Positions 1-10,955 of a DNA stretch of 64,000 bases are shown piece after piece. The notes beneath the pieces are model-generated. The model was not told the DNA's origin. It made no database searches and saw only the letters and a list, made by a program, of their open reading frames with translations. Both the position numbers and the translations under genes were made by a program. The stretch is from Cryphonectria parasitica EP155 (Eukaryota; Ascomycota; Sordariomycetes; Diaporthales; Cryphonectriaceae): positions 862,759 to 926,758 of the forward strand of contig NW_024468911.1 in the NCBI RefSeq assembly GCF_011745365.1, in the 5' to 3' direction. Positions within the stretch are counted from its first letter, which is position 1, and each line of letters starts with the position of its first letter.

Positions 1-1040
1 GCTGGCCAACGCATCAACTTCTCGCTATCCTACATACAAGGCAAAAATGTGATACGTTATAGCTAATCCCAAAGGGGGCCTGCATCTGAAGGATCTCCGT
101 TGTCGAGTGTTGAAAATGTCGTTCCCTTGTCACACCAGATGCAGATCCAGAGCAAATGCACAGCAAGTAGCATAGAACAACTGATGATGATCATGACCAT
201 GGCCATGATGAGGAGAGACATCATTTCATCCCTTGAACAGAAAATCTAGATCAACTTTAGAATGGAAATGATGATTTAGATATTGAGAATCTGTCATGCA
301 AGAAGAGACAAGCTGCGCGTCTGTTGTTTGTGCTTGATAATTGCGAGTGCAGAAGTAGGCTTCAGACATGAGGAGAGGAGCACATTATATTCTGAGCAAA
401 AAAAAAGTTGGCCTAATATTGATGGCCGTGAAGGTGTAGCAGGTACTTGCCCCATGTTAAGCCATCAGCATCCAATAATTATTTTTACAGTCGGAAGTCC
501 TTGCAGCCTAATGTCTGTGACATGTTCAAGGTCTGTCTCTCTGCTGCCAACAAAAAACACAGAGTTGACCCAGACCATCCAACTTGCCATCAGACGCGCC
601 ATCACGCTGTGCCAGCATAAACACAACAGACACAAGCTTGCATATTGCTGTCAATCGTCGCAGAAACGTTGTTCTACCTCTCAACCCCCAAAATCAGACA
701 AGCATCAACTTCACTTTCACTGACTGCTACGGCCAACGCGTCAACACGCGTCTCTAGCCTTGACTGTGCAGCACCTTTCCTTCTGGCTAAACATTTCACT
801 TTCCAAGCCCTTCCAAGGTTAACATATCTTGGGTAGTCCATTTACGATTCTCCCCTTCACTACCATATTCATCCTTTCGCCTTTCGCCTTTCGCATCCCT
901 TCTCTTATTCCCATCTTATACTTGACGACACAAATCAGAAAAGAAGCTGGATTAACATCGAATTCCCAACAGACTTTGCACACCACCTGCTTGTCCCAAA
1001 ACACCACTACTAACGCCCCAATCAGTGACCATACTTCGAC
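1..1040. other. Left-edge intergenic / 5' leader region
   Basis: No supportable gene. Open frames here are short and lack recognisable domains. The last 300 bases before position 1041 are C/T-rich on the + strand, as expected for the promoter and 5' leader of the downstream zinc-finger gene. Confidence 0.6.
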
Positions 1041-2822
1041 ATGGCCGACAATCACTTGGATCCGCAGGCTTTCAAGGCCTGCTACGCCCAGTTTTCAAGA
1101 GCAGATAGCGACCGTGATATCCTCTTCAATCAGCTTCTGAACGGCTATGAAGCCTTGCTAAACGAGAACACGAAGGTCATACAGGAGTTAAAGGATGTGA
1201 AGGAGAAACGATTTCTATGGCAGAGCCAGGCCAGATCCTTCAAGAGCGAATTGGCCTTGACGGAATCGACGACTGTACATCTACCCACCATTACCTGCAC
1301 CTTACTTATCTCCATCTGCTTGCTACTTTATCAAGCTTCCACCTTGCTGACCGTTCCACTGACAGGATTTTCGTCCTTTCGTCGTCATGATCATGAACGG
1401 AGACGGTGCCCATTTTAAAGACGACTTTTTCCGACAAGGCGAAACCGGTGGCGAGTCTGCAGCCAAGGAACTCAAAAACCAGATCAGATCCCATCTCCGG
1501 GTCAAGTATTCCGACATAAATATTGACGATTGGAACATCATGGTCTACTTGTACGCAGATATGGATGGCCTGGCCAAGGTCTTCACATCCAGACGTGTTA
1601 TATCGAGCGCCTCTGAGATGCAGAAATTCTGTTCTGCCTTCAGTCGTGCCAATAGCCTCTTCTCCTTTGTCGACGTTGGCCCCGGCCAGGCTAAAACGGA
1701 CCATAAGTGTCGGAAGATGCTTGACTTCATGCTGCACATCTCATCCTGCCAACACGTCTTCTTTGGGCCGTGCCGTGATGTGTACGGATATTTGACCTTG
1801 TTGAGGGAGTACAAGCAGGATTTGTCCAGAGAGAAGTTGATCCTGGTCTCTGCTGGTACAGCCCCGCCAGATTTTACCGGTCTGAATTTTAAATTCGCCA
1901 GCTTTTCGAGCGTATTTAGTTCAGAGCCTCTCGACAACGCAAGGGACGCCAGGTCTCCCCGTCTCGACATCGGCATCGAGCCTTTCCCACCTCCTCTGGC
2001 ACCCCCGCCTGGCTTGGCCACAATCGAGTCCGTTAACGAGTGCTCTGACATCAACGGCGGCTCGTCCACTGCGCTCACTCCTGCGTCTCCTGCGACATCG
2101 TTCGTAGGGAACGTCTCGGTGTCGCTCTCACAGACACCAACCTGGGCAGTTGTCTCCAAGCTGAGCAATGGCCCCGTCATTGACCTCTACAGCAAGAAGG
2201 AGTCCACACCCAAGCTCAGATACATGCTCTTGAATGCGTCCAACCAGCGCGTCGACGAGCGTCTCCCTGCCTTTGACCATGCGGGCATGCGGTCCATCGA
2301 CGCCAGGACGCGCGCTCTGGGACGCAACTTTTGCAATCCCTACCACTTGGGCTTCGGGTGCGGTCGAGGCGACGCGTGCCACCATCACCACGACGTGAGC
2401 CCCAAGCTCACGCCTGCGGAGAAGCTCGCCCTCCGCCACAAGAGCCGTCAGATCCGCTGTCCTGGTGGCCAGTTCTGTGCCCGTCCTGGTTGTTTGAACG
2501 GACACCACTGCAAGCACAGCTATGACAAGGAGGGCCAATGTCTCTGGGGTTCCAAGTGCTTCTTCAAGGATACGCACGGCATAGATGTGGTAGGTTTTTT
2601 CGACGAATTATCCAGTTCACCCTTAGCTTCACTTGCTCATGTCCACTCTTCCCATTTCCCCCCCCCCCCCCCTCCAACCCGGACCCCAACCTTGTTGATA
2701 TGCCGTTGCTGATATTACTTCCCTTTATTTATTATTATCTAATAAAGACACCCACTCTCAAAGTGTTTGAGGACGGCTCTCGCGAAGACCTCACCCTTCA
2801 CTCGAGGCCTAGCACCCGTTGA
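1041..2822 (+). CDS. CCCH zinc-finger protein with DUF7923-like domain
   Basis: Three exons, 1041-1274, 1366-2589 and 2748-2822, join in phase 0 to give about 510 residues. Residues 1-78 are a hydrophilic, probably coiled-coil N-terminus. The exon 1/2 junction restores the phrase DFRPFVVMIMNGDGAHFKDD, typical of the DUF7923 domain that sits before CCCH fingers in fungal proteins. A C-x8-C-x5-C-x3-H finger occupies C401, C410, C416 and H420, and a second Cys/His-rich stretch follows. Exon 3 supplies the tail TPTLKVFEDGSREDL, which resembles the ending of family members. CCCH fingers usually bind RNA, so a nuclear or cytoplasmic RNA-binding role is inferred; the target is unknown. Intron 2 carries a 15-base C run (2658-2672). 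The middle part, around residues 280-360, is Pro/Ser-rich and probably disordered. Family assignment is strong, specific function open. Confidence 0.85.
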
Positions 2823-4751
2823 ATGCTGGTAAGTGTTCTCACACACGACCCGGCACAAAGATGTAGAGCAACTGATTCATTAAATGATAAGAAATATTAG
2901 TGATTCCGCGGGCTAGGGCAGGAGTCAAATCAACGAGACGATGTGATGTTGTTATCTCGTCAAGCAAGGTGATGAGTGGACGGCCAAGTCCTTCGTGGGC
3001 TGTGGGAAATCATCTGTGCTGGTGAGCATCGTCATGATCACGAGAAAACCTCAAGCACTGGCACCGTTGGTCGTGCCATCTGCAGAGTCATGGCAGTCAC
3101 ACTGGCAGAAGTTGGTCCCGCATCGTGGAGGTGTTACAGGTGCTCCTCCTGGAGCTTTCTCTCGACACCGGCACGGAAGAATTACTCGCGGTACAGTTTA
3201 CCTAGGCAGCAGGCTCGCTACCGTGATTCTTTTCACGTCATCTTGGTCCGTCATCGGCTAATATAATTATATCCTCTATGGATTTCTTCGATGCAACGCT
3301 ACCCTCGAGCCTATATACCTAGATAGATAATTTATTACCCTTAAAACATAAGGTTACTCGGGACTAAAGTTCAGCACCTGTCGTGTTGTTGAGACACAAC
3401 GCATCGCTTCCTCCTCTTCTTTTTATTATTGTGCGAAGATAACACAACTCTTAACTTGACAACGATTACAATGATGATGTTGAAAAGTCCCAACAAGGCA
3501 TGATTCGATGGGAAAGGAGATATGTTCAGGCTAATCAAACGCCGGGCTCTGAGGCACAAACGCCGGGCTCTGGGCCCTACGGTCGAGCAGGACTAAGAAT
3601 TTCCGTCAATCATATTTGAGGGGCAGTGGCGCTATAATTGTGGATCAGTTGATCTGGACTGAGTTATGGCATAGGTCGAGTGTGAACTGATACAAATTTA
3701 TTTGTCCTTGGCCAAGCATCTTGGCGAGTCGCGGCTCTCGTTCTAGGCGCTGTACATAGTAGCCCTTATAGTCTACTCAAGGTTCAGGGATGTTGGGGCG
3801 CTGGCACTTTGCTTGTCAAAACACGCGCCGTCTTTCACATCTTCTCACTCTATTTCTTAGGGGGCATCTAGAACTCAGTCTTTGTAAGAGAAGTTTTGTG
3901 TTTGTTTTCATGGCTTGTTTATCCAGTTGCTTTTTTGTTTCTTCTCCTCCTTCCCCGTTTTGAACAATACTATGGGACCCTTCTCTTCTTTCAAGCAGAA
4001 AACCCGGCCCACCACGTGTCCACCCACAGCCTCGGGACTGACTGATCAGGTTAACGGTGGGCAGCAGTGGACGTGAGGGTGGGGACGTTCGTAGGCGTGG
4101 GCACGCTGTCCATCTACATAATACTTGGTATGATACCTCTGTACTGTATACAGCATAGGAGCCCTCTGTCTAATCCACTCGGCCGGACCCTCATACTAGG
4201 CTTGTTTTGGCAGCATCGTCCGTCAGGGTGATGATCCGGCAACTACCGAATGCCTCACCCTTTAATCTCGTGGTCTCCTATGCACCTGATCCGCTCTTCT
4301 AAGATGAGGCTGAGAAGGGTATCGATCAACCCATTGTTTCCCCTCGTTTGGCCCTCGGTTTTCGCCTGCATACAAGCTTAATTCACCCTGATCATAACTT
4401 GGCAGATCACGCCAGGCAGGTTTCCGATATGGATGGGGAAGTTGTCCGGAATAATACCGAAGGGGCTTTTTAAGCGATGGAAGAGAATGATCGTGGGGAC
4501 AGGAAGGACGCCACGAGACACAAGTGCCATGATTAGCGAGTAATTAAAAGATTGGCTATGGTACGCCGCCATCGTATCTTCGCGTGAATAAATAGTAGCA
4601 GACTCGTCGTGTAGTCCGTCATTCATTCTTGCTTTTCTCGCTCCCTATCCACGATCACTCTTTTCTGCGCATTGCGTTTCTTATACTCTCGTTTTATTAT
4701 TATTATATCATCCACAGGAGGGACATACAACATAAACAACATTACCTCACA
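2823..4751. other. Intergenic region, zinc-finger gene to pectin lyase
   Basis: About 1.9 kb with no convincing gene. It holds the 3' end of the zinc-finger gene, a 16-base direct repeat near 3.54 kb and the promoter of the pectin lyase. An A/T-rich TATA-like stretch (about 4585-4593) lies about 160 bases before the lyase start codon. Short open frames at 2976-3266 and 4378-4626 show no family resemblance. Confidence 0.5.
3536..3572. repeat. 16-base direct repeat, two copies
   Basis: The 16-mer CAAACGCCGGGCTCTG occurs at 3536-3551 and again at 3557-3572, separated by five bases, so the period is 21 bases. The copies are identical and lie in the intergenic region between the zinc-finger gene and pectin lyase. 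This could be a recent small duplication or a paired protein-binding site. Confidence 0.85.
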
Positions 4752-6195
4752 ATGAGAACTAACGCCCTTGTTCTCCTGGCGGGCATTGCCCGTCAGGCCC
4801 TCGCAGCTACTGTCACAGGTATGACGAAGTCCTCGCAGGATTGTTTACCCTTTCCCTTCTCCCTGCTTATTAAACGTCGGACTGACTGGGTGTTCTTTTC
4901 GTCACTATGCAGGAGCTGCTGAAGGTTTTGCCAAAGGCGTCACAGGCGGTGGCACCGCCACGCCTGTCTACCCCACAACCACGGCCGAGCTCGTCAGCTA
5001 TCTGGGCGACAGTACGGCCCGGGTCATTGTCATCGAGGGCACCTTCGACTTCACGGGCTCTGAGGGCACCACAACGTCGACAGGCTGCGCCCCCTGGGGT
5101 ACTGCGGCGGCTTGCCAGGTCGCCATCAACCAAAACGACTGGTGCACCAACTACGAGCCCGATGCCCCTTCTGTGGCGGTCAGCTATGACAACGCCGGCG
5201 TGTTGGGCATCACGGTCAACAGCAACAAGTCCCTTGTTGGCAAGGGTGGTGCTACCATCAAGGGCAAGGGTATCCGCATGGTCGGCGTGTCCAACGTCAT
5301 CATCCAGAACGTTGCCTTCACTGATATTAACCCTCGCTATGTCTGGGGTGGTGATGCCATTACCCTGGATGGTACCGACCTGATCTGGATCGACCACGTC
5401 ACTGTGAGTATTTACCAATTTGTCTTGGGGGTTATTCGTGTCGTTGCTATGACCAGCAGCAGACAGAGAAACATGATGCTAATAACACAAAACAATTATG
5501 CAGACTTCTCTCATTGGCCGTCAGCACATCGTCCTCGGAACTTCAGCTTCCCAGCGTGTGACCATCTCGAACTGTTACTTTGACGGCGTCTCTACCTACT
5601 CTGCCACGTGCGATGGCCACCACTACTGGGGCATGTACTTTGATGGCTCTTCGGTATGTTCTCCTTTTTTTTTTAAACCCCCCCCCCCCCCCCACACATT
5701 CCCTATCATACGATTCAACTCTTGGAACCACGCCCAACTAACAAAAAATACTTTCAGGACCTGGTTACCTTCAAGAACAACTACATCTACCACATGAGCG
5801 GCCGTTCTCCCAAGGTGGCTGGCAACACCCTCCTCCACGCCGTCAACAACTACTGGTACGACTACACCTCTACTGGCCACGCCTTCGAGGTCGGCTCGGG
5901 TGCCATGGTTCTGGCCGAGGGCAACGTCTTCCAGAACGTCCCCGTGGAGGTCGACACCGCGAGCGGCCAGTTTGCGGGTCAGATGTTCTCGGTGCCCACC
6001 ACCAGCTCCGCCTCCTCCTGCGCCGCCTCCCTGGGCCGTAACTGTGTCGTCAACATCTTTGGCACCAGCGGCACCATGAGCTACACCACCACCTCGTTCC
6101 TGACCAACTTTGCCGGCAAGAACATTGCTGCGGCCGCTGCGGCTACCAGCGCCATGGAGACCACCATCCCGGCCAACGCTGGCAACGTGCTGTAA
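4752..6195 (+). CDS. Secreted pectin lyase (polysaccharide lyase family 1)
   Basis: Four exons (4752-4818, 4913-5403, 5504-5653, 5758-6195) give 381 residues, the usual size of fungal pectin lyases. The enzyme cleaves methyl-esterified polygalacturonan by beta-elimination outside the cell. Residues 1-19 form a signal peptide ending QALA. The mature start matches the [12 protein letters not shown] opening of the Aspergillus PelA/PelD type. The calcium-site region of pectate lyases is replaced by the lyase-type [20 protein letters not shown] block. [14 protein letters not shown] and [20 protein letters not shown] are family hallmarks, and R252 in SGRSPK corresponds to the proposed catalytic arginine. 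The product is more likely pectin lyase (EC 4.2.2.10) than pectate lyase. Intron 3 contains a T run followed by 16 C (5678-5693). The gene is convergent with the permease downstream; the two stop codons are about 265 bases apart. Confidence 0.95.
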
Positions 6196-6459
6196 ATCAA
6201 TGGTTAGTCCATTGGGCATGCCATTCAGCGTGAATCGCCTGAGAGCGCAAGTCTCTCTGTATTTTCTTCCTCTCTCTCTCTCTGTAGTGGAGGAGATGCT
6301 CTTTTTTATTCATTTCACTGTATATACATCATTTTAGAGCACGACTCTCTCTCCCCCTCTGTGTGTGTAGCGGCATAAATCGCATTTGTATAGACGTTAT
6401 CTATATTTGACTCTCCATTTGCATGGACTATTAATTTACGCCCTTGGATTTTGTCCTTC

Positions 6460-8290
6460 TCACAGATTTCGCAACAACTTTTTCCACCATGGACGGCGGA
6501 AGTTCTCCATACCACCCTCTGCAAGCTCCTTGGCCTCGTCCAGATCTCGTCTCCTGCCAGACTGCAGATCAATCTCGTCAAGTCGCCAGAATCGAGTCTT
6601 GAAGGTGAACTTGTAGACCACATAGATGATCGGAAACAGAGGCAGGAGTATGTACGCGTCCACAAACCCGCCAGCATCAAAGGGACTGAAGTTGGTCCAC
6701 CCTTGAACAAGTGCGAGAAAGAGGTTGGCCCCCAGGCCAAAGTACGCACTCCACGGGTAAAACTTGGACACAAAAGGGAGGTCGACGGGCGTGTACCCCT
6801 GCGCTTTCCAGGCCTGTCGGAAGCGGATGTGAATAAAGCTGATGCTCCCCCAGACCAGGAAGGTCGAGACACCAGAGAGGTTCACGATGTACTCATAGGC
6901 CTGGCCCGCGCCGGTGGATATGTTCATCATGCTCAGCGCCCCGCAGAGATTCGTAAAGACGATGGCCGGCACAGGCACACCCCTCTTGTCCGTCCAGCCA
7001 AGGATCTTGGGGGCTTTCCCGTCCTGGCCCATGTACAACAGGGTCCGCGCGCCAATGTAGATACTGCTGTTGACAGCCGACAGACAGGTCACGAGGATGA
7101 AGGCGTTGATGAGGTGCACGCCCGACTGCCACCCTGCGTTCTGGATGGCGATGGTCATGGGGCTCTGGAGGGCTTTGCTGCTCGCCGAGACCAAACCCTC
7201 TGCGTTGGAAGGGCACGTCAGGCCAAAGAAAAAGGCGGACCCCATATAGATAAAAATAATGCGCCAGAACACCTGGCGGATGGCCCTGGGCACCGCCACG
7301 CCTGGGTTCTTGGTCTCGGTCGCGGCCACGGCGATGGACTCGCACCCTGCGTAAAAGGTGCTGCAGAAGACAAAGACGGTGGCGACGCCGCGGAACCCTG
7401 TGGCAAAGGCGCCTGGGTCGTGCCAGTACTTGAACCCGATGGCTGGCACGCCGTGAATGCCGCCTGCTGCGTAGATGATGGAGAAGATGAAGAAGGCGAC
7501 GAGGCCTCCTAGCTTGAGGAGGGCGAGCCAGAACTCTGCCTCGCCGAAGGCCTCAACGCCGAGGAGCTGAAAGCCGAGGAATGCGAACTAAATTAAAAAA
7601 AAAAAAAAAAAAAGAAGAAGTGATGGATTAATAACGATGATAAATTTAATCAATTCATGAATGACTTGTGTTGTTGTTGTTATTGTTGTAAGGGGGGGGG
7701 GGGGAACAAAAAAGGCATCAATACTCAAGAAAACTCACCCATAAGAGGAGGAAATATCCCCACAGAGGCACCTTGTCGCTCCAAAAGACAAGAATGCTGC
7801 AGACGGTGTTATACTCATTGGCCAGCACGGCAAACCAGATAATAAAATAATTCCAGCCCACAGCCACGCCCAGCGCCTTGTCCACAAATCGGTCCGCAAG
7901 CCCCGTGAACGCACCGCCCGACGGGTACAGCGTCGTCAGCTCGCCCAGGCTCTGCATGATGCTGAACGCCACGATGCCGATGACGCCGAACCCGATGAGC
8001 AGCGCTGCCGGCCCGCCGCTGGAGAGGGCGCCTCCGCTGCCCACCAGCAGGCCAGGGCCGATGATCCCCGCCAGTGCCATCATGGACAGGTGTCGTGTCT
8101 TGAGCCCTCGCTTCACCCCGCTCGTGGGATCGATGGCACGAAAGTCGCTGCCGCCACCACCCTCGGTCGACGACCCCCGTTCTTGCTCCTCCAGGCGCGC
8201 AGCAGACGCGCCGTTGCCATGCTGTGCGTCTTCATAGTCCGAGGCGGGGTGGGAGAAGTCCTTGGTGTCAGGGGCTCGATAACTAGACAT
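6460..8290 (-). CDS. Amino-acid permease, YAT family (APC superfamily)
   Basis: Two exons on the minus strand, 8290-7739 and 7587-6460, join in phase 0 for 559 residues, the normal length for fungal YAT permeases with 12 membrane helices. A charged cytosolic N-terminus of about 60 residues precedes the first helix. The TM1 block LAGIIGPGLLVGSGGALSSG and the ESIAVAATETKNPGVAVPRA segment after TM6 are the usual consensus stretches. The enzyme family imports amino acids with protons across the plasma membrane; the substrate cannot be read from sequence. The single intron (7738-7588) has a 13-base C run on the sense strand and a poly-T stretch before its acceptor. The start is the first in-frame ATG, with a hydrophilic leader typical of the family. 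A long antisense open frame at 6451-7512 is a shadow. Confidence 0.93.
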
Positions 8291-9138
8291 GGTAAAAGAA
8301 GAAAAAAGGTCTAGTATCTATTATATCTTATCGAATAGAGCCTGTCAGACATTGATGGATTTCAATGTCGTAGAATCCTGCATATGTCGGTATGTTTTAT
8401 TCTTCTCAATCGAGGGCCAGGAGGAGAATCTTGATGAGAAAGAATGGCGAGTAATAAGCACTGTCCTAAATAATCTGACACCCCAGAGGAAGCGAATATT
8501 CCTCTGATGTATTAGAGAGTAAATTTTTCGTACAAATCTGCGCTAATACTGGCGATGGCAATTATTTTGTCTTTAGAGCTGCTTCGGGCCGCATTAAAAC
8601 TGGGGTCAACGAGGATCAATCGTTGGATGAGCCAAACATGTGCCGCTATGGCGTTATCTCGCTAAGACTCTTAAATCCTCTCTTTTCTTGGGTGCTTCGA
8701 TTAAGTTCGTATTCTATAGACATCAACTCGACAGTTTTCGAATTCAAGAGTATATTTTGCTTCCAGTCAAAACGTAGTACAAAGAACATAGCAATGATAC
8801 TTGGCATTTATATTTGAATGAATATATCGACTGAAGCACCCAAGTGAGTACTTGATAAGTACATGAAGTGATACCTATTTACACAGAAATTCAACCAGTA
8901 GTAACATCATTCCACATGGTCCCAATTGCAAATCGCAATGAACCACTTAACCTAAACGAATGTACAGGAAAGTACTATAGTAATAGCACCAAAGTCCTGA
9001 CTCTCCCCGACTGTGAGAAGAGAGAGAGAGAGAGAGACAGAGAAAAAGAAACTGGAAGAAGTGAAATGGTATGAAGGGGAAAGAAAAAAAATAGATACAT
9101 CAAGAACATCCGTCGAACATGGTCCAGTTTCTAAAATC
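8291..9138. other. Intergenic region, permease promoter and chitinase 3' end
   Basis: About 850 bases with no gene seen. It is A/T-rich and contains the promoter of the leftward permease plus the 3' region of the leftward chitinase. A short GA-repeat stretch lies near 9020-9045. Confidence 0.5.
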
Positions 9139-10783
9139 CTACTCACACTGGCACCACCACACACTGAGGCACTCACAAGAGTAAGGGCTGGCACAGGTGG
9201 TCGACCCCGTATAGCCGGTGCCGCCACACTGTCCCCATTGCGCAACTGGTGTGCCCGTGCTGCTGGAAGCCGTGGTCGTGACCGTTCCTGTCGTAGTGCT
9301 GGTCGTCAGGGTAGTCGCCGTGGTTGTAGGGGCAGTCGTGGTTGTGGCCGGGCCTGTGCCGCTTGCTCCAGCCTCGAGATCCGCCACGACCTCGTCTAGG
9401 AATCCTGAGTTCTCGTAGAGCTGGCTCATGTCCCACATCATGATTCCGCCGAAGCTCGAAAACGTCTCGCTGTACTCGATGGCGTCCTCCAGGGTGGTTC
9501 CTGTGGTGTATCCGGAGCCTGCTGCGCCGGTGTTGGCTGGGATTCCCAGAAGAACCTTGACGTCAGGGTTGGCGCTCACAGTTTGCGCCCAGGTGTCCCA
9601 CGTATCGAAGTTGTAGTAAGCCTGTGTGGAATCACCTACGACGAAGGTGTTTACTCCGCAGCTGGTAGCAGGGGTTTTTATTGTTAGCGAGACGGAGAAG
9701 TAGAAAGAGTACAAAGCAATGCAGTGTCTCGAACGAGGGTTCTAAAACTTTTGCAAGAAATGGACCTAGCGGTAGATAAAGCGGACTTACTAGTTATTGT
9801 AGAATTGTACACTGATCCAGTCGAAACTTATAGTTCCGTTCAGCATGTCATTGTCAGCCGCATCAGGGTACGGACACTGTGGCGCCGCGCTGAGATAGTA
9901 TTGCTTATCCCCTGCGTCAGTGGCTGCGGTCATGAGGGATCTCAGCTCGGCAGCAAAGGGCGCCATGTTCTCCGTGGTAGACTCAAAGTCAAAGTCGAAG
10001 CCGTCAACAACCGCGTCACCAAAAGGCCTGTCTACGCTGCTGTTGGACTGCACGGGACCAAACATGGCCCAGATCGTTTCCGCTGCCGCCACCGCAGCCG
10101 AAGAGGATGTAAAGCCGCCTTGTGTGTATGTTGCGCCGCCGATCGAGAGCACGATCGTCTTGCCGTAAGTGGACTGACATTCTTCAATGTCGGCTCTGCG
10201 AGAATAGATCAGTCTTGTGTGTCAGAGGCACCATCTTTTGCGGTATGAGCACTCGTCATTACTTACTCAATCTGTGGGCAATCCAGAAGCTCCGCATTGT
10301 CGGCAAAGCTCGAACAATTATTGCCGGCATTAGCAAAGTTAACTACCGGCGTTGTAATCTCATCCAAAAAGGCAAGCGGGATGATCTAAGGTTACTTTTT
10401 GGTCAGGGACAATCATCTTTGACAAGTTCAGTCTAGGCCGTAAACACTCACGTCAATATCGGTATCTAAAACGTGTCAGTGATGGAACTTAAAATTGCAA
10501 CGTCAGTCAAAGAGCACTCTGATAGAAACTCACTGGAGCAGTAGTAGGACAACCTCTGTTGGGAGCTATCCTGGCCGTAGGAATTCTGGCCTAACAATGG
10601 AAACGTGATCAGCATATGCGAGGTACGGAGAATCCTTCGAGACAAATAGAATGTCGGTCACATCGTACCCCAATAAACTTCAATATTTGTCTTAGATGAC
10701 GGGTCGAACCCTGCGTGTGCAAGGGGTAGAAGGAAGGCGACAAGTGCCGCCACTTGTGTCATGAGAGCCCTCGAGCGCGCCAT
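9139..10783 (-). CDS. Secreted class III chitinase (GH18) with C-terminal CBM1
   Basis: Six exons on the minus strand (10783-10669, 10590-10534, 10465-10452, 10385-10267, 10195-9791, 9661-9139) give 410 residues. Exon 3 is only 14 bases. A signal peptide ends near residue 24 (LPLAHA). The catalytic domain follows the Trichoderma Chit33 pattern: [32 protein letters not shown] and [12 protein letters not shown] blocks. Active-site acids are D166, D169, D171 and the proton donor E173, all intact. A Thr/Ser-rich linker (about residues 335-375) leads to a CBM1 fold starting WGQCGG at residue 379. The module ends [10 protein letters not shown], so it holds six cysteines where four are canonical. 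The enzyme should hydrolyse chitin outside the cell, for nutrition, mycoparasitism or wall remodelling; CBM1 normally binds cellulose or chitin. A TATA-like element lies at 10955-10948. Confidence 0.93.
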
Positions 10784-10947
10784 TATGCAAGATTTGGTGG
10801 TACAGAATCTGTTACAGCCTCTGAGCCTCTTCAAGCACTAGTGCAATATATGGACAAGACGGTGTAACACAATCTGGAAGCGGAATGTGAAGATGAGTGT
10901 CAAGTACCGTCGTCAACTCAACTTTTTGGGTCGGAATCACGACGACA

Positions 10948-10955
10948 CTTATATG
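10948..10955 (-). promoter_or_regulatory. Possible TATA element of the chitinase gene
   Basis: On the minus strand the sequence reads CATATAAG, about 165-170 bases before the chitinase ATG. Spacing and strand fit a core promoter with a leader of roughly 130 bases. No experimental support is visible in sequence alone. Confidence 0.35.

Noticed and set aside
6451..7512. 353-codon open frame antisense to the first permease
   Set aside because: It lies wholly opposite a well-supported permease exon and has an Arg/Gly/Asp-rich shadow composition with no domain.
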